From Chloroflexales bacterium (GTDB taxonomy: Bacteria; Chloroflexota; Chloroflexia; Chloroflexales; Chloroflexaceae), in contig JAAXUL010000120.1 of assembly GCA_013336035.1 (NCBI GenBank), forward strand, positions 1 to 12,959: a stretch of 12,959 bases of DNA, given 5' to 3'. A program made the translations under genes and the position numbers. Positions 6,279 through 12,289 of this stretch are shown piece by piece. The notes beneath the pieces are model-generated. The model made no database searches and had not been told where the DNA came from. It worked only from the letters and a program-made list of their open reading frames with translations. The number at the start of each line of letters is the position of its first letter. Positions within the stretch are counted from its first letter, which is position 1.

Positions 6279-7223
6279 CTATCCGCCTGTGGCGGCCCGT
6301 ACCGCGCGCCCCGGCAGGCGCAGGGCCAGCCCGGGCAGCACCGCGGCGCTGAGGATGAGGGCCATCCCCACCGCCTGGGCCGGCTCGATATGCTCACCCA
6401 AGAGCAGCACCGCGGCCAGGGTGGCGATCGGCGCCTCGACCACGACGATCAGGCTGGCGATGCGTCCCGGGATGTGGCGCAGGCTGGTTGTGAAGAGCAC
6501 ATAGCCTACCAGGGTTGGCCCGAGGGCCAGCCCAAGGATGATCAGCCAGGGCGCTAACCCTGGCCCCACCGCCAGCAAGCTGCCTGGCCCCTGGGCCACA
6601 ACCGCCAGGAACAGCAGCGTCAGCGTGCCGAAGCCCATCGTCAGGGCCAGCGAGAGCCCCGGGCTGTGGCGGGCCACCGCCCGCTGGCTGAAGAGCACAT
6701 AGCCCGCGTGGGTCACCGCAGAGCCTACCCCTACCAGCACGCCGAGCCACGAGACCCGCAGCACCGCCGGGTCGTAGATCCGTACGAGCAGCGCGCAGCC
6801 GACCAATGCCAGCAGCAGGGCCGCCACCTGGGCCGGGCTGATCGTCTCTTTGAAGATCATCCGGGCGCCCAGGGTGACAAAGGCCGGGTAGAGGTAGATC
6901 AGCACGATGCCCATCGCGGCCCCATTCAGGGCCACCGAGGTTACGAACAGGGCGTGGTAGATGCCGATGCTGATCACGCCCATCACCGCGAAGCCCCGCA
7001 GGTCCGCGCGGCTCAGGCGCGGCAGGGCCTTGCGGCGGACTAGGGCGGTCACACCGATTCCTGACAGACATGCCACCGCGATAAAGGCGTCCCGCCAGAA
7101 GGCCAGAGTCAGGGCCGAGATGCGATAGTGCTCGAGCAGGTACGAGAGACCGGGGCTGGTGGCCGCCCAGACCAGGGCGGCCGACACAGCCAGCAGGTAG
7201 CCTGTCCGCGGTGACGGTCTCAT
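6279..7223 (-). CDS. EamA/DMT-superfamily transporter (probable metabolite exporter)
   Basis: The 314-residue product has about ten hydrophobic segments arranged as two EamA halves: the first from TGYLLAVSAALVWA through LALVGCALLV, the second from WLGVLVGVGSAVTHAGYVLFS to AVGMALILSAAVL. The second-half pattern VEAPIATLAAVLLLGE and the first-half YLYPAFVTLGARMIFKE are the usual EamA 'P...A..LGE' signatures. The family exports amino acids and related metabolites across the inner membrane (RhtA, YdcZ, RhaT relatives). Its ATG at 7221-7223 shares one base with the TGA of the upstream 49-residue ORF (TGATG), and AGGAG lies 7 nt upstream, so translation is probably coupled. With the Lrp/AsnC gene upstream on the same strand, amino-acid-responsive control is likely. 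Substrate not determinable. Confidence 0.9.
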   Translation of the reverse strand: MRPSPRTGYLLAVSAALVWAATSPGLSYLLEHYRISALTLAFWRDAFIAVACLSGIGVTALVRRKALPRLSRADLRGFAVMGVISIGIYHALFVTSVALNGAAMGIVLIYLYPAFVTLGARMIFKETISPAQVAALLLALVGCALLVRIYDPAVLRVSWLGVLVGVGSAVTHAGYVLFSQRAVARHSPGLSLALTMGFGTLTLLFLAVVAQGPGSLLAVGPGLAPWLIILGLALGPTLVGYVLFTTSLRHIPGRIASLIVVVEAPIATLAAVLLLGEHIEPAQAVGMALILSAAVLPGLALRLPGRAVRAATGG

Positions 7224-7372
7224 CAGGTAACTCCTAGTAGCCAGAAGATGGTGGCCAGCACGTTTTTTGGCCCGATGTGGGTCCGGCGACACCTCAGGGC
7301 GGCGAAGACCATGTTGCGCTCGGCCTCACGGGCGTTAAGACGCTCGAGCTCCTCGAAATACGTGACTTTCAT
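7223..7372 (-). CDS. 49-residue ORF coupled to the EamA transporter
   Basis: An ATG at 7370-7372 has a strong ribosome site (AGGGGAGG, 5 nt spacing) and opens a 49-codon frame that ends in TGATG, sharing the A with the transporter start. The N-terminal half is charged and helical (YFEELERLNAREAERN) and the C-terminal end is hydrophobic (VLATIFWLLGV), long enough for at most a marginal membrane anchor. I do not recognise a family. It may be a real microprotein partner of the transporter, or mainly a leader whose translation opens the transporter start. An in-frame ATG at 7405 would add 11 residues but lacks a comparable ribosome site. Confidence 0.5.
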   Translation of the reverse strand: MKVTYFEELERLNAREAERNMVFAALRCRRTHIGPKNVLATIFWLLGVT

Positions 7373-7436
7373 CGCAGCCTCCCCTATCTGTGCCAATACG
7401 GGCACGCTCCAGCTAGCCGTCGTTGCTCGGCCGCCC

Positions 7437-7913
7437 TCAGTGGGCCGCCTTAAACAACGGCAGCGGCAGCTGTGTGACCTCCAGGGCTGCAGAGGATGAC
7501 AAGGTGGTCTGGGTGCGGCGGACGTCGGGGTGTTTGCGCAGGTCCTGGTAGACGAGCCGCTCGAGGCTCTGGAGGCTGGCGGTGCGGACTTTGATCAGGA
7601 AGCACCAATCGCCGAACAGGTGGTAGACCTCTTGCACGCCGGGCAGGCCCGCCAGGAAGCGCCCGAGGGTGTCGAGGTCGCAGCCGGCGTTTGACTCGAC
7701 ATAGATAAAGCCGGTGACGGTCAGGTCGAGCAGCAGGGGGTTGAGGATGGCGGTGTAGCCCTTGATGTAGCCCCGCTCTTCGAGCAGGCGCACCCGGCGC
7801 TGCACCGTGGGCGCGGCCAGCCCGACCCGCTGGGCCAGCTCGGCGTGGGTTATGCGCCCATCGTGCTGGAGCAGGTCGAGGATCTGGAGGTCGGTCTCGT
7901 CGATCTCGTTCAT
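7437..7913 (-). CDS. Lrp/AsnC-family transcriptional regulator
   Basis: The 158-residue product has an N-terminal winged helix (residues 4-55: DETDLQILDLLQHDGRITHAELAQRVGL, recognition helix around APTVQRRVRLLEERGYI) and a C-terminal RAM effector domain (about 62-150: GFIYVESNAG, LPGVQEVYHLFGDWCFLIKV). These proteins form octameric discs that bind amino acids and activate or repress biosynthesis, catabolism or efflux genes. It ends 64 nt before the 49-residue ORF and the EamA exporter on the same strand, the common regulator-exporter pairing. The ATG at 7913 has only a weak AAGAG ribosome site. An 18-bp palindrome overlaps its own -10 (7941-7958), fitting autorepression. Ligand unknown. Confidence 0.92.
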   Translation of the reverse strand: MNEIDETDLQILDLLQHDGRITHAELAQRVGLAAPTVQRRVRLLEERGYIKGYTAILNPLLLDLTVTGFIYVESNAGCDLDTLGRFLAGLPGVQEVYHLFGDWCFLIKVRTASLQSLERLVYQDLRKHPDVRRTQTTLSSSAALEVTQLPLPLFKAAH

Positions 7914-7940
7914 TATGGTGATCTCTTGTTTTCTTTCAAT

Positions 7941-7972
7941 AATAACTATAAAGCTATTAGAAAAAAAGACAA
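7941..7972 (-). promoter_or_regulatory. Promoter and palindromic operator of the Lrp/AsnC gene
   Basis: On the minus strand TTGTCT (7967-7972) and TATAGT (7945-7950) are 16 bp apart. An imperfect palindrome, AATAACT-ATAA-AGCTATT (7941-7958, one mismatched pair), covers the -10. Its size and A/T-rich centre resemble Lrp/AsnC sites, so autoregulation is plausible. A second -35 candidate TTGACT lies at 7975-7980. Confidence 0.5.
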
Positions 7973-7992
7973 TCAGTCAATAGTATGATTGT
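7961..7992 (-). terminator. Probable weak intrinsic terminator of the MocR gene
   Basis: Starting 3 nt after the TGA of the MocR gene, the minus strand reads ACAATCA, a 10-nt loop and TGATTGT, then C and seven T (7967-7961). The stem is perfect but only 7 bp and A/T-rich, so efficiency may be low. The downstream arm overlaps the -35 of the Lrp/AsnC promoter. It might instead be an operator dyad. Confidence 0.45.
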
Positions 7993-7994
7993 TA

Positions 7995-9476
7995 TCAAAC
8001 AACCGGGACATACTCGCCCAGGTCGGCCGTGGGCACGGCCCGGCTGCCTCCCCGCTCGCGGATGAGGGCGCCCAGGGTTGCCACAGCCTCGCCGATGCGC
8101 TCGGGCGGCTCGGCGCCGAAGCAGAGACGCATATGGGGCGTGCCTTCGCCCCCAGCATTAAAGACCTGGCCAGGCGCGAAGGCCACCCCGCGCGCGATGG
8201 CGCTCAGGTAGAGGTCCATTACCGGGATGCCCTGGGGCAAGGTCACCCATGTCGAGAAGCCGCCGCGCGGGTGCGTCCAGGTAACGCCCATCGGGAAGTG
8301 GCGCTCCATCGCCCGCAGTAGCGCGTCACGGCGCTCGCGGTAGCGGGGCAGCATCCGGCGCATATGGCTATGCCACCAGCCCTGCTCGATGAAGATCGCC
8401 AGCGCCCGCTGGGTCAGGGGCGGTGAGCAGACATCCTGGGCCTGGCGCAGGCGTGCCAGATCTCTGATCATCGTTGGGGGCGCCACCACATAGCCTATGC
8501 GCAGGCCCGGCATCAGGCTCTTCGAGAAGCTGCTCATATACAGTACCTGGCCGCCGCGGTCGTCGGCCTTAAGCGCCCGTGGCGGCGTACACTCGTAGGC
8601 CATCTGCCCGTAGATGTCGTCCTCGACGATCGGCAGGTTGTGCCGGGCCGCCAGATCGAGCAGGGCCGCCCGGCGCGGGGCGCTCAGGCAGCCCCCGCCA
8701 GGATTCTGAAAGGTCGGGATCGTGTACAGAAAGGCGGGGCACTCCTCGCGTATGGCCTCCTCCACCGCATCCACGATCAGGCCATCGCCATCTGTGGGCA
8801 GGCCCACCGCCCTGACGCCGCGGGTTGCCAGGATGTTGAGCAGGCCCAGGTAGGTCGGCTGCTCGACCAGGACCGTCGAGCCAGGGCGGGCCAGGAGGGC
8901 TGTGGCCAGGGCCATGCCGTTGGTCACGCCCGCGACAATCAGCAGCTCGTCGGGGCCGGCGGTGATGCCCCGCTCGCGCACCGTCTCGGCCAGCGTCGAG
9001 CGTAGGGTCAGGTCGCCGTGGGCCGTGGTGTAGTTCATCAGGCCTGGCCCGCCCCCGGCAAGGGCCAGCTCGGTCGCCCGCTGCCAGTTGCGCATAGGGA
9101 ACAGCTCGGGGGCCGGGTCGGCTCGGGCAAGCACCGACAGGCCAGGGAGCTGGGTCATGCGCAGCAGGTCGGCGAGCATGCCGGCCGGCGTCACCTCGAG
9201 GCCCAGCTCGGCCTCTGGCGGCGAGACCAGCTGCTCGATCCGCTCGGCCACAAATGTGCCACGGCCGACCGTGGCCTCGAGCCAGCCGCCGGACTGCAGC
9301 TCGGCGTAGGCGCTGTGGACGGTGAGGCGGGTGACGCCGAGCTGCAGGGCTAGCTGGCGCACGGTGGGCAGGCGCGTGCGGGGCGGCAGGGCCCCGCTGC
9401 GGATGCGCTGCTGCAGACTGGCCGCCAGCTGGCGGTAGAGGGGTTCGCGGCTGCCCCGGTCGATTTCGAACTGCAC
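7995..9476 (-). CDS. MocR-type regulator: GntR helix-turn-helix fused to fold-type I aminotransferase
   Basis: The 493-residue product has a GntR winged helix at about 5-75 (SREPLYRQLAASLQQRI, then LPTVRQLALQLGVTRLTVHSAYAELQ), a linker, and an aspartate-aminotransferase-like domain from about 115. The PLP lysine is K319 in SSFSKSLMPG. Asp286 in VEDDIYG and N258 in TFQNPGG are the usual ring-contact residues. MocR proteins (GabR, PdxR, TauR, EnuR) are mostly regulators of PLP, GABA, taurine or ectoine metabolism; some members annotated as 2-aminoadipate aminotransferases are enzymes. The start is taken as the GTG at 9474-9476, with AGGAG 7 nt upstream; the open frame extends to 9590 without family resemblance. 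A cluster of GACAAT repeats and a perfect minus-strand TATAAT lie upstream, fitting autoregulation. Transcription is away from the FmdB operon and towards the Lrp-exporter genes. Confidence 0.88.
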   Translation of the reverse strand: MQFEIDRGSREPLYRQLAASLQQRIRSGALPPRTRLPTVRQLALQLGVTRLTVHSAYAELQSGGWLEATVGRGTFVAERIEQLVSPPEAELGLEVTPAGMLADLLRMTQLPGLSVLARADPAPELFPMRNWQRATELALAGGGPGLMNYTTAHGDLTLRSTLAETVRERGITAGPDELLIVAGVTNGMALATALLARPGSTVLVEQPTYLGLLNILATRGVRAVGLPTDGDGLIVDAVEEAIREECPAFLYTIPTFQNPGGGCLSAPRRAALLDLAARHNLPIVEDDIYGQMAYECTPPRALKADDRGGQVLYMSSFSKSLMPGLRIGYVVAPPTMIRDLARLRQAQDVCSPPLTQRALAIFIEQGWWHSHMRRMLPRYRERRDALLRAMERHFPMGVTWTHPRGGFSTWVTLPQGIPVMDLYLSAIARGVAFAPGQVFNAGGEGTPHMRLCFGAEPPERIGEAVATLGALIRERGGSRAVPTADLGEYVPVV

Positions 9477-9492
9477 CGGCCTTCTCCTGGGG

Positions 9493-9591
9493 ATTGTCTC
9501 TGCTAGACGGAGTATTATGACGATAGCAGTGATTATACTGGGACAATGGCTAAAATGGCAGAGACAATGGTCTGAACAGAGACAGGACAAT
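9493..9591. promoter_or_regulatory. MocR upstream region: GACAAT repeats and TATAAT box
   Basis: Three direct plus-strand copies of RGACAATSG lie at 9541-9549, 9562-9570 and 9585-9593 (spaced 21 and 23 bp), and an inverted copy (ATTGTC) at 9493-9498. A minus-strand TATAAT at 9532-9537, without a clear -35, would start transcription near 9525 for the MocR gene. The spacing of about two helical turns matches the direct-repeat operators of MocR proteins. AGTATTAT (9511-9518) and ATTATACT (9532-9539) form a further imperfect inverted pair. Confidence 0.5.
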
Positions 9592-9646
9592 CGATCCGAC
9601 TGGCGCTCTGCCTGATCGTTTTGTCACTACATAGCGAAAGTCAGCA

Positions 9647-9655
9647 TGGTATAAT
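9647..9655 (+). promoter_or_regulatory. Extended -10 promoter of the fmdB operon
   Basis: TGGTATAAT is a perfect extended -10 (TGnTATAAT), which can work without a good -35; none is seen at 17 bp. Transcription would start near 9662, giving a leader of about 45 nt that includes the 10-bp palindrome CCTCTAGAGG (9691-9700), whose right half carries the GAGG ribosome site 6 nt before the ATG. Confidence 0.6.
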
Positions 9656-9706
9656 TTGGTCGCGCACCGCAGCGCAATCGCAAAAGCGACCCTCTAGAGG
9701 TGCAAC

Positions 9707-9958
9707 ATGCCGATGTACGAGTACGGCTGTCTGGCATGTAACAGCCGATTCGATCGTTTGCGTCGCATGGACCAGGACGACAGCGGGGTGATCTGCCCGC
9801 GTTGCGGCGGCGAGCAGGTTCAGCGCCGCCTGTCGATCTTTGCTGCTCATACCCGTGGCGCTCCAACCACTGCAGCTGAGACTACTTCGACAGCACCTAC
9901 AAGCCACGGAGGATGTGGCTCTGGCTGCTGTGGTCGCGGCTGCGCGTCGAGGAACTAA
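9707..9958 (+). CDS. FmdB-family zinc-ribbon protein
   Basis: The 83-residue product starts MPMYEYGCLACNSRFDRL and carries two CxxC knuckles, C8/C11 and C30/C33, that form the small zinc ribbon of the FmdB family. Members are often called putative regulatory proteins after the formamide/amide utilisation gene, but no mechanism is established. After a Thr/Ala linker, the tail has four more cysteines (C70, C74, C75, C79) in a Gly-rich context, as in many FmdB tails; it may bind metal or be disordered. It is the first gene of a tight plus-strand operon: its TAA is 4 nt before the nucleotidyltransferase ATG. Confidence 0.88.
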   Translation: MPMYEYGCLACNSRFDRLRRMDQDDSGVICPRCGGEQVQRRLSIFAAHTRGAPTTAAETTSTAPTSHGGCGSGCCGRGCASRN

Positions 9959-9962
9959 CCTT

Positions 9963-10943
9963 ATGCGCGTGATGATTCTGACAGCCGGTCTCGGCACTCG
10001 GCTTCGCCCCCACACATTCAGCAAGCCGAAGCCTCTGGTCAGCGTTGCCGGCAAGCCTGTTCTCGCCCACATCATCGACGATCTGCTGGACATCCGCATC
10101 GACGAGCTGATCTTTGTCACTGGCTACCTGGGTAACCAGATCGAGGACTACGTCCGCGCGCACTATAGTCACATCCCACTACGCTTCCTCGTCCAGCAGG
10201 AGATGCGCGGCCAGGCCGACGCCATCTATCTGGCCAACGAGTTCGCCGAGGGCCCAATCCTGGTCGTCTTTGGTGACGGCCTCTTCGACATAGACAAAAC
10301 GCGGCTCAACAGTCACCCCGCCGAGGGCATTATCTACTGCAAAGAGGTCGACGACCCGCGACGCTTCGGCGTGGTCGTGGTCGAGAACGGCCGGATCACC
10401 CGCTTGGTCGAGAAGCCCGCCGAGCCGGTCTCGAACCTGGCGGTGATCGGCGCCTACTACCTGCCCGAGGCGCGCCGCCTGATGGACGCCATCGCTTACA
10501 TCATGGAGCAGGGGATCCAGACCAAAGGCGAGTACTATCTGGCCGACGCCCTGCAGGTGATGATCGAGCGCGGCGAGGTGCTCACCGCCGAGCCGGTGCC
10601 CATGTGGCGCGACTGCGGCACTATCGAGGCCCTGCTTGACACAAATCGCTTTCTGCTAGAAAATGGTCATAGCCGTCCGGTCGACGGCACCCACTCAGTG
10701 ATCATCCCTCCCGTCAACATCGCAGCGAGCGCCGTGATCGAGAACTCGGTGATCGGTCCCTATGTCTCAGTGGCCGAGGGGGCCGTCGTACGCGAGTCGA
10801 TCGTCAAGGACGCGATCATCAACACGGGCGCCCAGATCCAGTCGGTGATTATGGCGAAGAGCCTGATTGGCGATAATGCCTATGTCGATGGGATCAGCCA
10901 CGAGCTGAACGTCGGCGACTCATCGGATATCCGCCTCGGATAA
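9963..10943 (+). CDS. Sugar-1-phosphate nucleotidyltransferase with left-handed beta-helix tail
   Basis: The 326-residue product joins a nucleoside triphosphate and a sugar 1-phosphate to give an NDP-sugar and pyrophosphate. The N-terminal signature ILTAGLGTRLRPHTFSKPKP (5-24) supplies the nucleotide loop with R13, R15 and K23. Further family elements are QQEMRGQADAI (78-88), the metal-binding D105 in FGDGL, EKP (150-152) and WRDCGT (215-220). Residues from about 245 to 318 form hexapeptide-like rungs (AVIENSVIGPYVSVAEGAVV), a left-handed beta-helix. The layout resembles RmlA-long or bacterial/archaeal glucose-1-phosphate thymidylyl- or uridylyltransferases; the base and sugar cannot be assigned. 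A start at 9963 is chosen because the fold begins there, with GAGGA upstream; the frame extends back over fmdB in another reading frame. The next gene begins 6 nt after its stop. Confidence 0.9.
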   Translation: MRVMILTAGLGTRLRPHTFSKPKPLVSVAGKPVLAHIIDDLLDIRIDELIFVTGYLGNQIEDYVRAHYSHIPLRFLVQQEMRGQADAIYLANEFAEGPILVVFGDGLFDIDKTRLNSHPAEGIIYCKEVDDPRRFGVVVVENGRITRLVEKPAEPVSNLAVIGAYYLPEARRLMDAIAYIMEQGIQTKGEYYLADALQVMIERGEVLTAEPVPMWRDCGTIEALLDTNRFLLENGHSRPVDGTHSVIIPPVNIAASAVIENSVIGPYVSVAEGAVVRESIVKDAIINTGAQIQSVIMAKSLIGDNAYVDGISHELNVGDSSDIRLG

Positions 10944-10949
10944 TATGCT

Positions 10950-12041
10950 ATGATCGCCTATAACTTCCACGCCGCCGGCAAGGTTGCCGGCGGCAGGGCC
11001 AATGTGGGCCAGGGGAAGTTGGCGCCAATCCCGCCAGCCTCTGACGGGCCCGCATACAGGGCGCAGCTTGCCGGCAGCGGCGAGCAGCAGCTCATCACCC
11101 ATCTCGTCGGCGCCCTCGGTGCCTCTTTCCCGCGGACCTTTCTCGTCGCATACTATGTCTCGCTGAAGACCAACCCCTTCGTTGTGCTCACCGGCCGCGA
11201 GGGGGTTGGTAAGGCGGCGCTTGCCGCCGGTTTCGCCGCGTCTGTCGTCGGCGCCGAGAGCGGCCAGTTCGTCACCATCGGCTCTGATCGCTGGGCCCGC
11301 CGCGGCAGCCAGAGCCACTACTACCGCGTTATCCACGAGCGCTTCGGCGCCAGCCAGTTTATCGAGACCCTGCAAGAGGCCACCGCCCCTGAGAACTCCG
11401 GCAAGGTCTACCTGCTGCTGCTCAAAGGCCTGACCCTCGAGGAGCTGCACACCTACGTCAACGGGCTGCTCCACGTCGGCTCTCACGGCGAGCGTCACCT
11501 GGCCCTGCCGGGCATCCCTGCCGCCGAGCAGCCTGCCGTCCCGCCCAACTGCTTTATTACCGCTACCCTCCACCTGCCGCGGGCCACCTCGTCCCTCGAC
11601 CAGCAGGTGCTGCGGCACGCCGCCCAGATCGAGCTCAGCCCGGCCCTGCACGCCGACGCCCGCATCCCGGTGCTGCCACCGCCGCCCGTGGGCCTACAGC
11701 GGGCCATGCTCGCCGCGGCCAGCCACAACCCACGCGAGGCCCGCGACCGTCTTGGCGCTATCCTTGGCCGCCGGGACCTCAAAGGCCTCGGCCCCTCGCC
11801 TGAGATTGCCCGCTATCTGCTCGAGGGCGGCATCCCCATCGCGCGCGATCTGCGCGAGAGCACGCTCACCTACGTGGCCAACAGCTTCGACGGTGATGGT
11901 CAGGGCCTCTTTGACTCGCGGGACCCCCGGCGCAACGCCCAGATCGCCTACGACGCCCAGCTCGTCCAGCGCCTCGTCTGGCGTATCGACTGGCGCCGCC
12001 GCGCGCTCCGTCGCCGCCTCGCCGATGTGCTGCGGGGCTGA
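10950..12041 (+). CDS. McrB-like AAA-family P-loop protein with degenerate catalytic motifs
   Basis: The 363-residue product has no close family I can name, but its layout follows the McrB/AAA_5 fold. A Walker-A-like GREGVGKA (82-89) is preceded by a hydrophobic strand (FVVLT), with Ala replacing the Thr/Ser after K88. QFVTIGSDRW (106-115) resembles the McrB 'V.PdW' segment. VYLLLLKGLTLEELHTY (153-169) aligns by eye with the McrB Walker B 'hhhhDExNLxxxExY', with K159-G160 in place of Asp-Glu. NCFITATLHLP (200-210) matches the sensor 1 strand, with His where Asn is expected, and QQVLRHAA (218-225) replaces the '.KVLDRA' finger. The C-terminal 60 residues are very basic. It therefore looks like a catalytically dead or nucleotide-sensing AAA protein. 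No mcrC lies nearby. The ATG at 10950 has no clear ribosome site; a GTG at 11004 with AGGG 5 nt upstream is an alternative. Confidence 0.6.
   Translation: MIAYNFHAAGKVAGGRANVGQGKLAPIPPASDGPAYRAQLAGSGEQQLITHLVGALGASFPRTFLVAYYVSLKTNPFVVLTGREGVGKAALAAGFAASVVGAESGQFVTIGSDRWARRGSQSHYYRVIHERFGASQFIETLQEATAPENSGKVYLLLLKGLTLEELHTYVNGLLHVGSHGERHLALPGIPAAEQPAVPPNCFITATLHLPRATSSLDQQVLRHAAQIELSPALHADARIPVLPPPPVGLQRAMLAAASHNPREARDRLGAILGRRDLKGLGPSPEIARYLLEGGIPIARDLRESTLTYVANSFDGDGQGLFDSRDPRRNAQIAYDAQLVQRLVWRIDWRRRALRRRLADVLRG
10971..10994. repeat. Perfect GC hairpin near the start of the AAA-like gene
   Basis: GCCGCCGGCAA (10971-10981) and TTGCCGGCGGC (10984-10994) form a perfect 11-bp inverted repeat with a 2-base centre. 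It lies 28 nt after the nucleotidyltransferase stop. It could attenuate the operon or block an upstream start; there is no T-tract. Confidence 0.55.
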
Positions 12042-12076
12042 GCCGCACCGCCCGCTCGTACACCGGCCTATAATCG

Positions 12077-12105
12077 CGAGGGCGCAGCCTCAGGCTGCGC
12101 CCTCG
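12077..12105. terminator. Perfect hairpin ending the fmdB operon
   Basis: Bases 12077-12089 pair perfectly with 12093-12105 (13 bp, loop TCA), 36 nt after the AAA-like gene. The following TCATT is only weakly T-rich. The GGGCGCAGCC/GGCTGCGCCC core recalls the hairpin at 215-244. It probably ends or protects the upstream transcript. Confidence 0.65.
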
Positions 12106-12123
12106 TCATTGCAGGGCGCTTCC

Positions 12124-12152
12124 TTGACAGCCCCTAAGCGCCATGGTACCAT
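12124..12152 (+). promoter_or_regulatory. Sigma70-type promoter of the peptide ABC transporter gene
   Basis: A perfect TTGACA (12124-12129) is followed by a 17-bp spacer and TACCAT (12147-12152, 4/6 consensus). Transcription would start near 12159, giving a leader of about 130 nt before the ATG at 12290. Apart from this promoter and the hairpin at 12077, I see no gene or clear element in the 248-bp gap. Confidence 0.65.
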
Positions 12153-12289
12153 CCACCAACCACACGTCACGGAACCTGCCTGTCGGCATTGCCGCCCCCT
12201 ACCGGTCGTGTCGCCGGTCGCCACATAGTTGCTCTCACCCCCTGAGTGACAGCCTCCCGTCGACTGATGCGGACCCAAGTGAGGAAGCG

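Noticed and set aside
6283..6295. CCGCC-TGT-GGCGG inverted repeat near the convergent ends of 5516-6262 and the exporter gene
   Set aside because: Only 5 bp, inside the exporter's last codons and without a T-tract; not distinguishable from chance in this GC content.
9691..9700. Palindrome CCTCTAGAGG before fmdB considered as a riboswitch or operator
   Set aside because: A 10-bp palindrome around the ribosome site is too little for a riboswitch call in a 45-nt leader; recorded only within the promoter entry.
9840..9962. Upstream extension of the nucleotidyltransferase frame starting at an ATG inside fmdB
   Set aside because: It would overlap the zinc-ribbon gene in another frame and add residues before the conserved LTAGLGTR start; the ATG at 9963 fits the family.
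12069..12074. TATAAT just before the hairpin at 12077
   Set aside because: No -35 at 16-18 bp, and a transcript would begin inside the hairpin; the TTGACA-17-TACCAT promoter at 12124 is the better candidate for the transporter gene.
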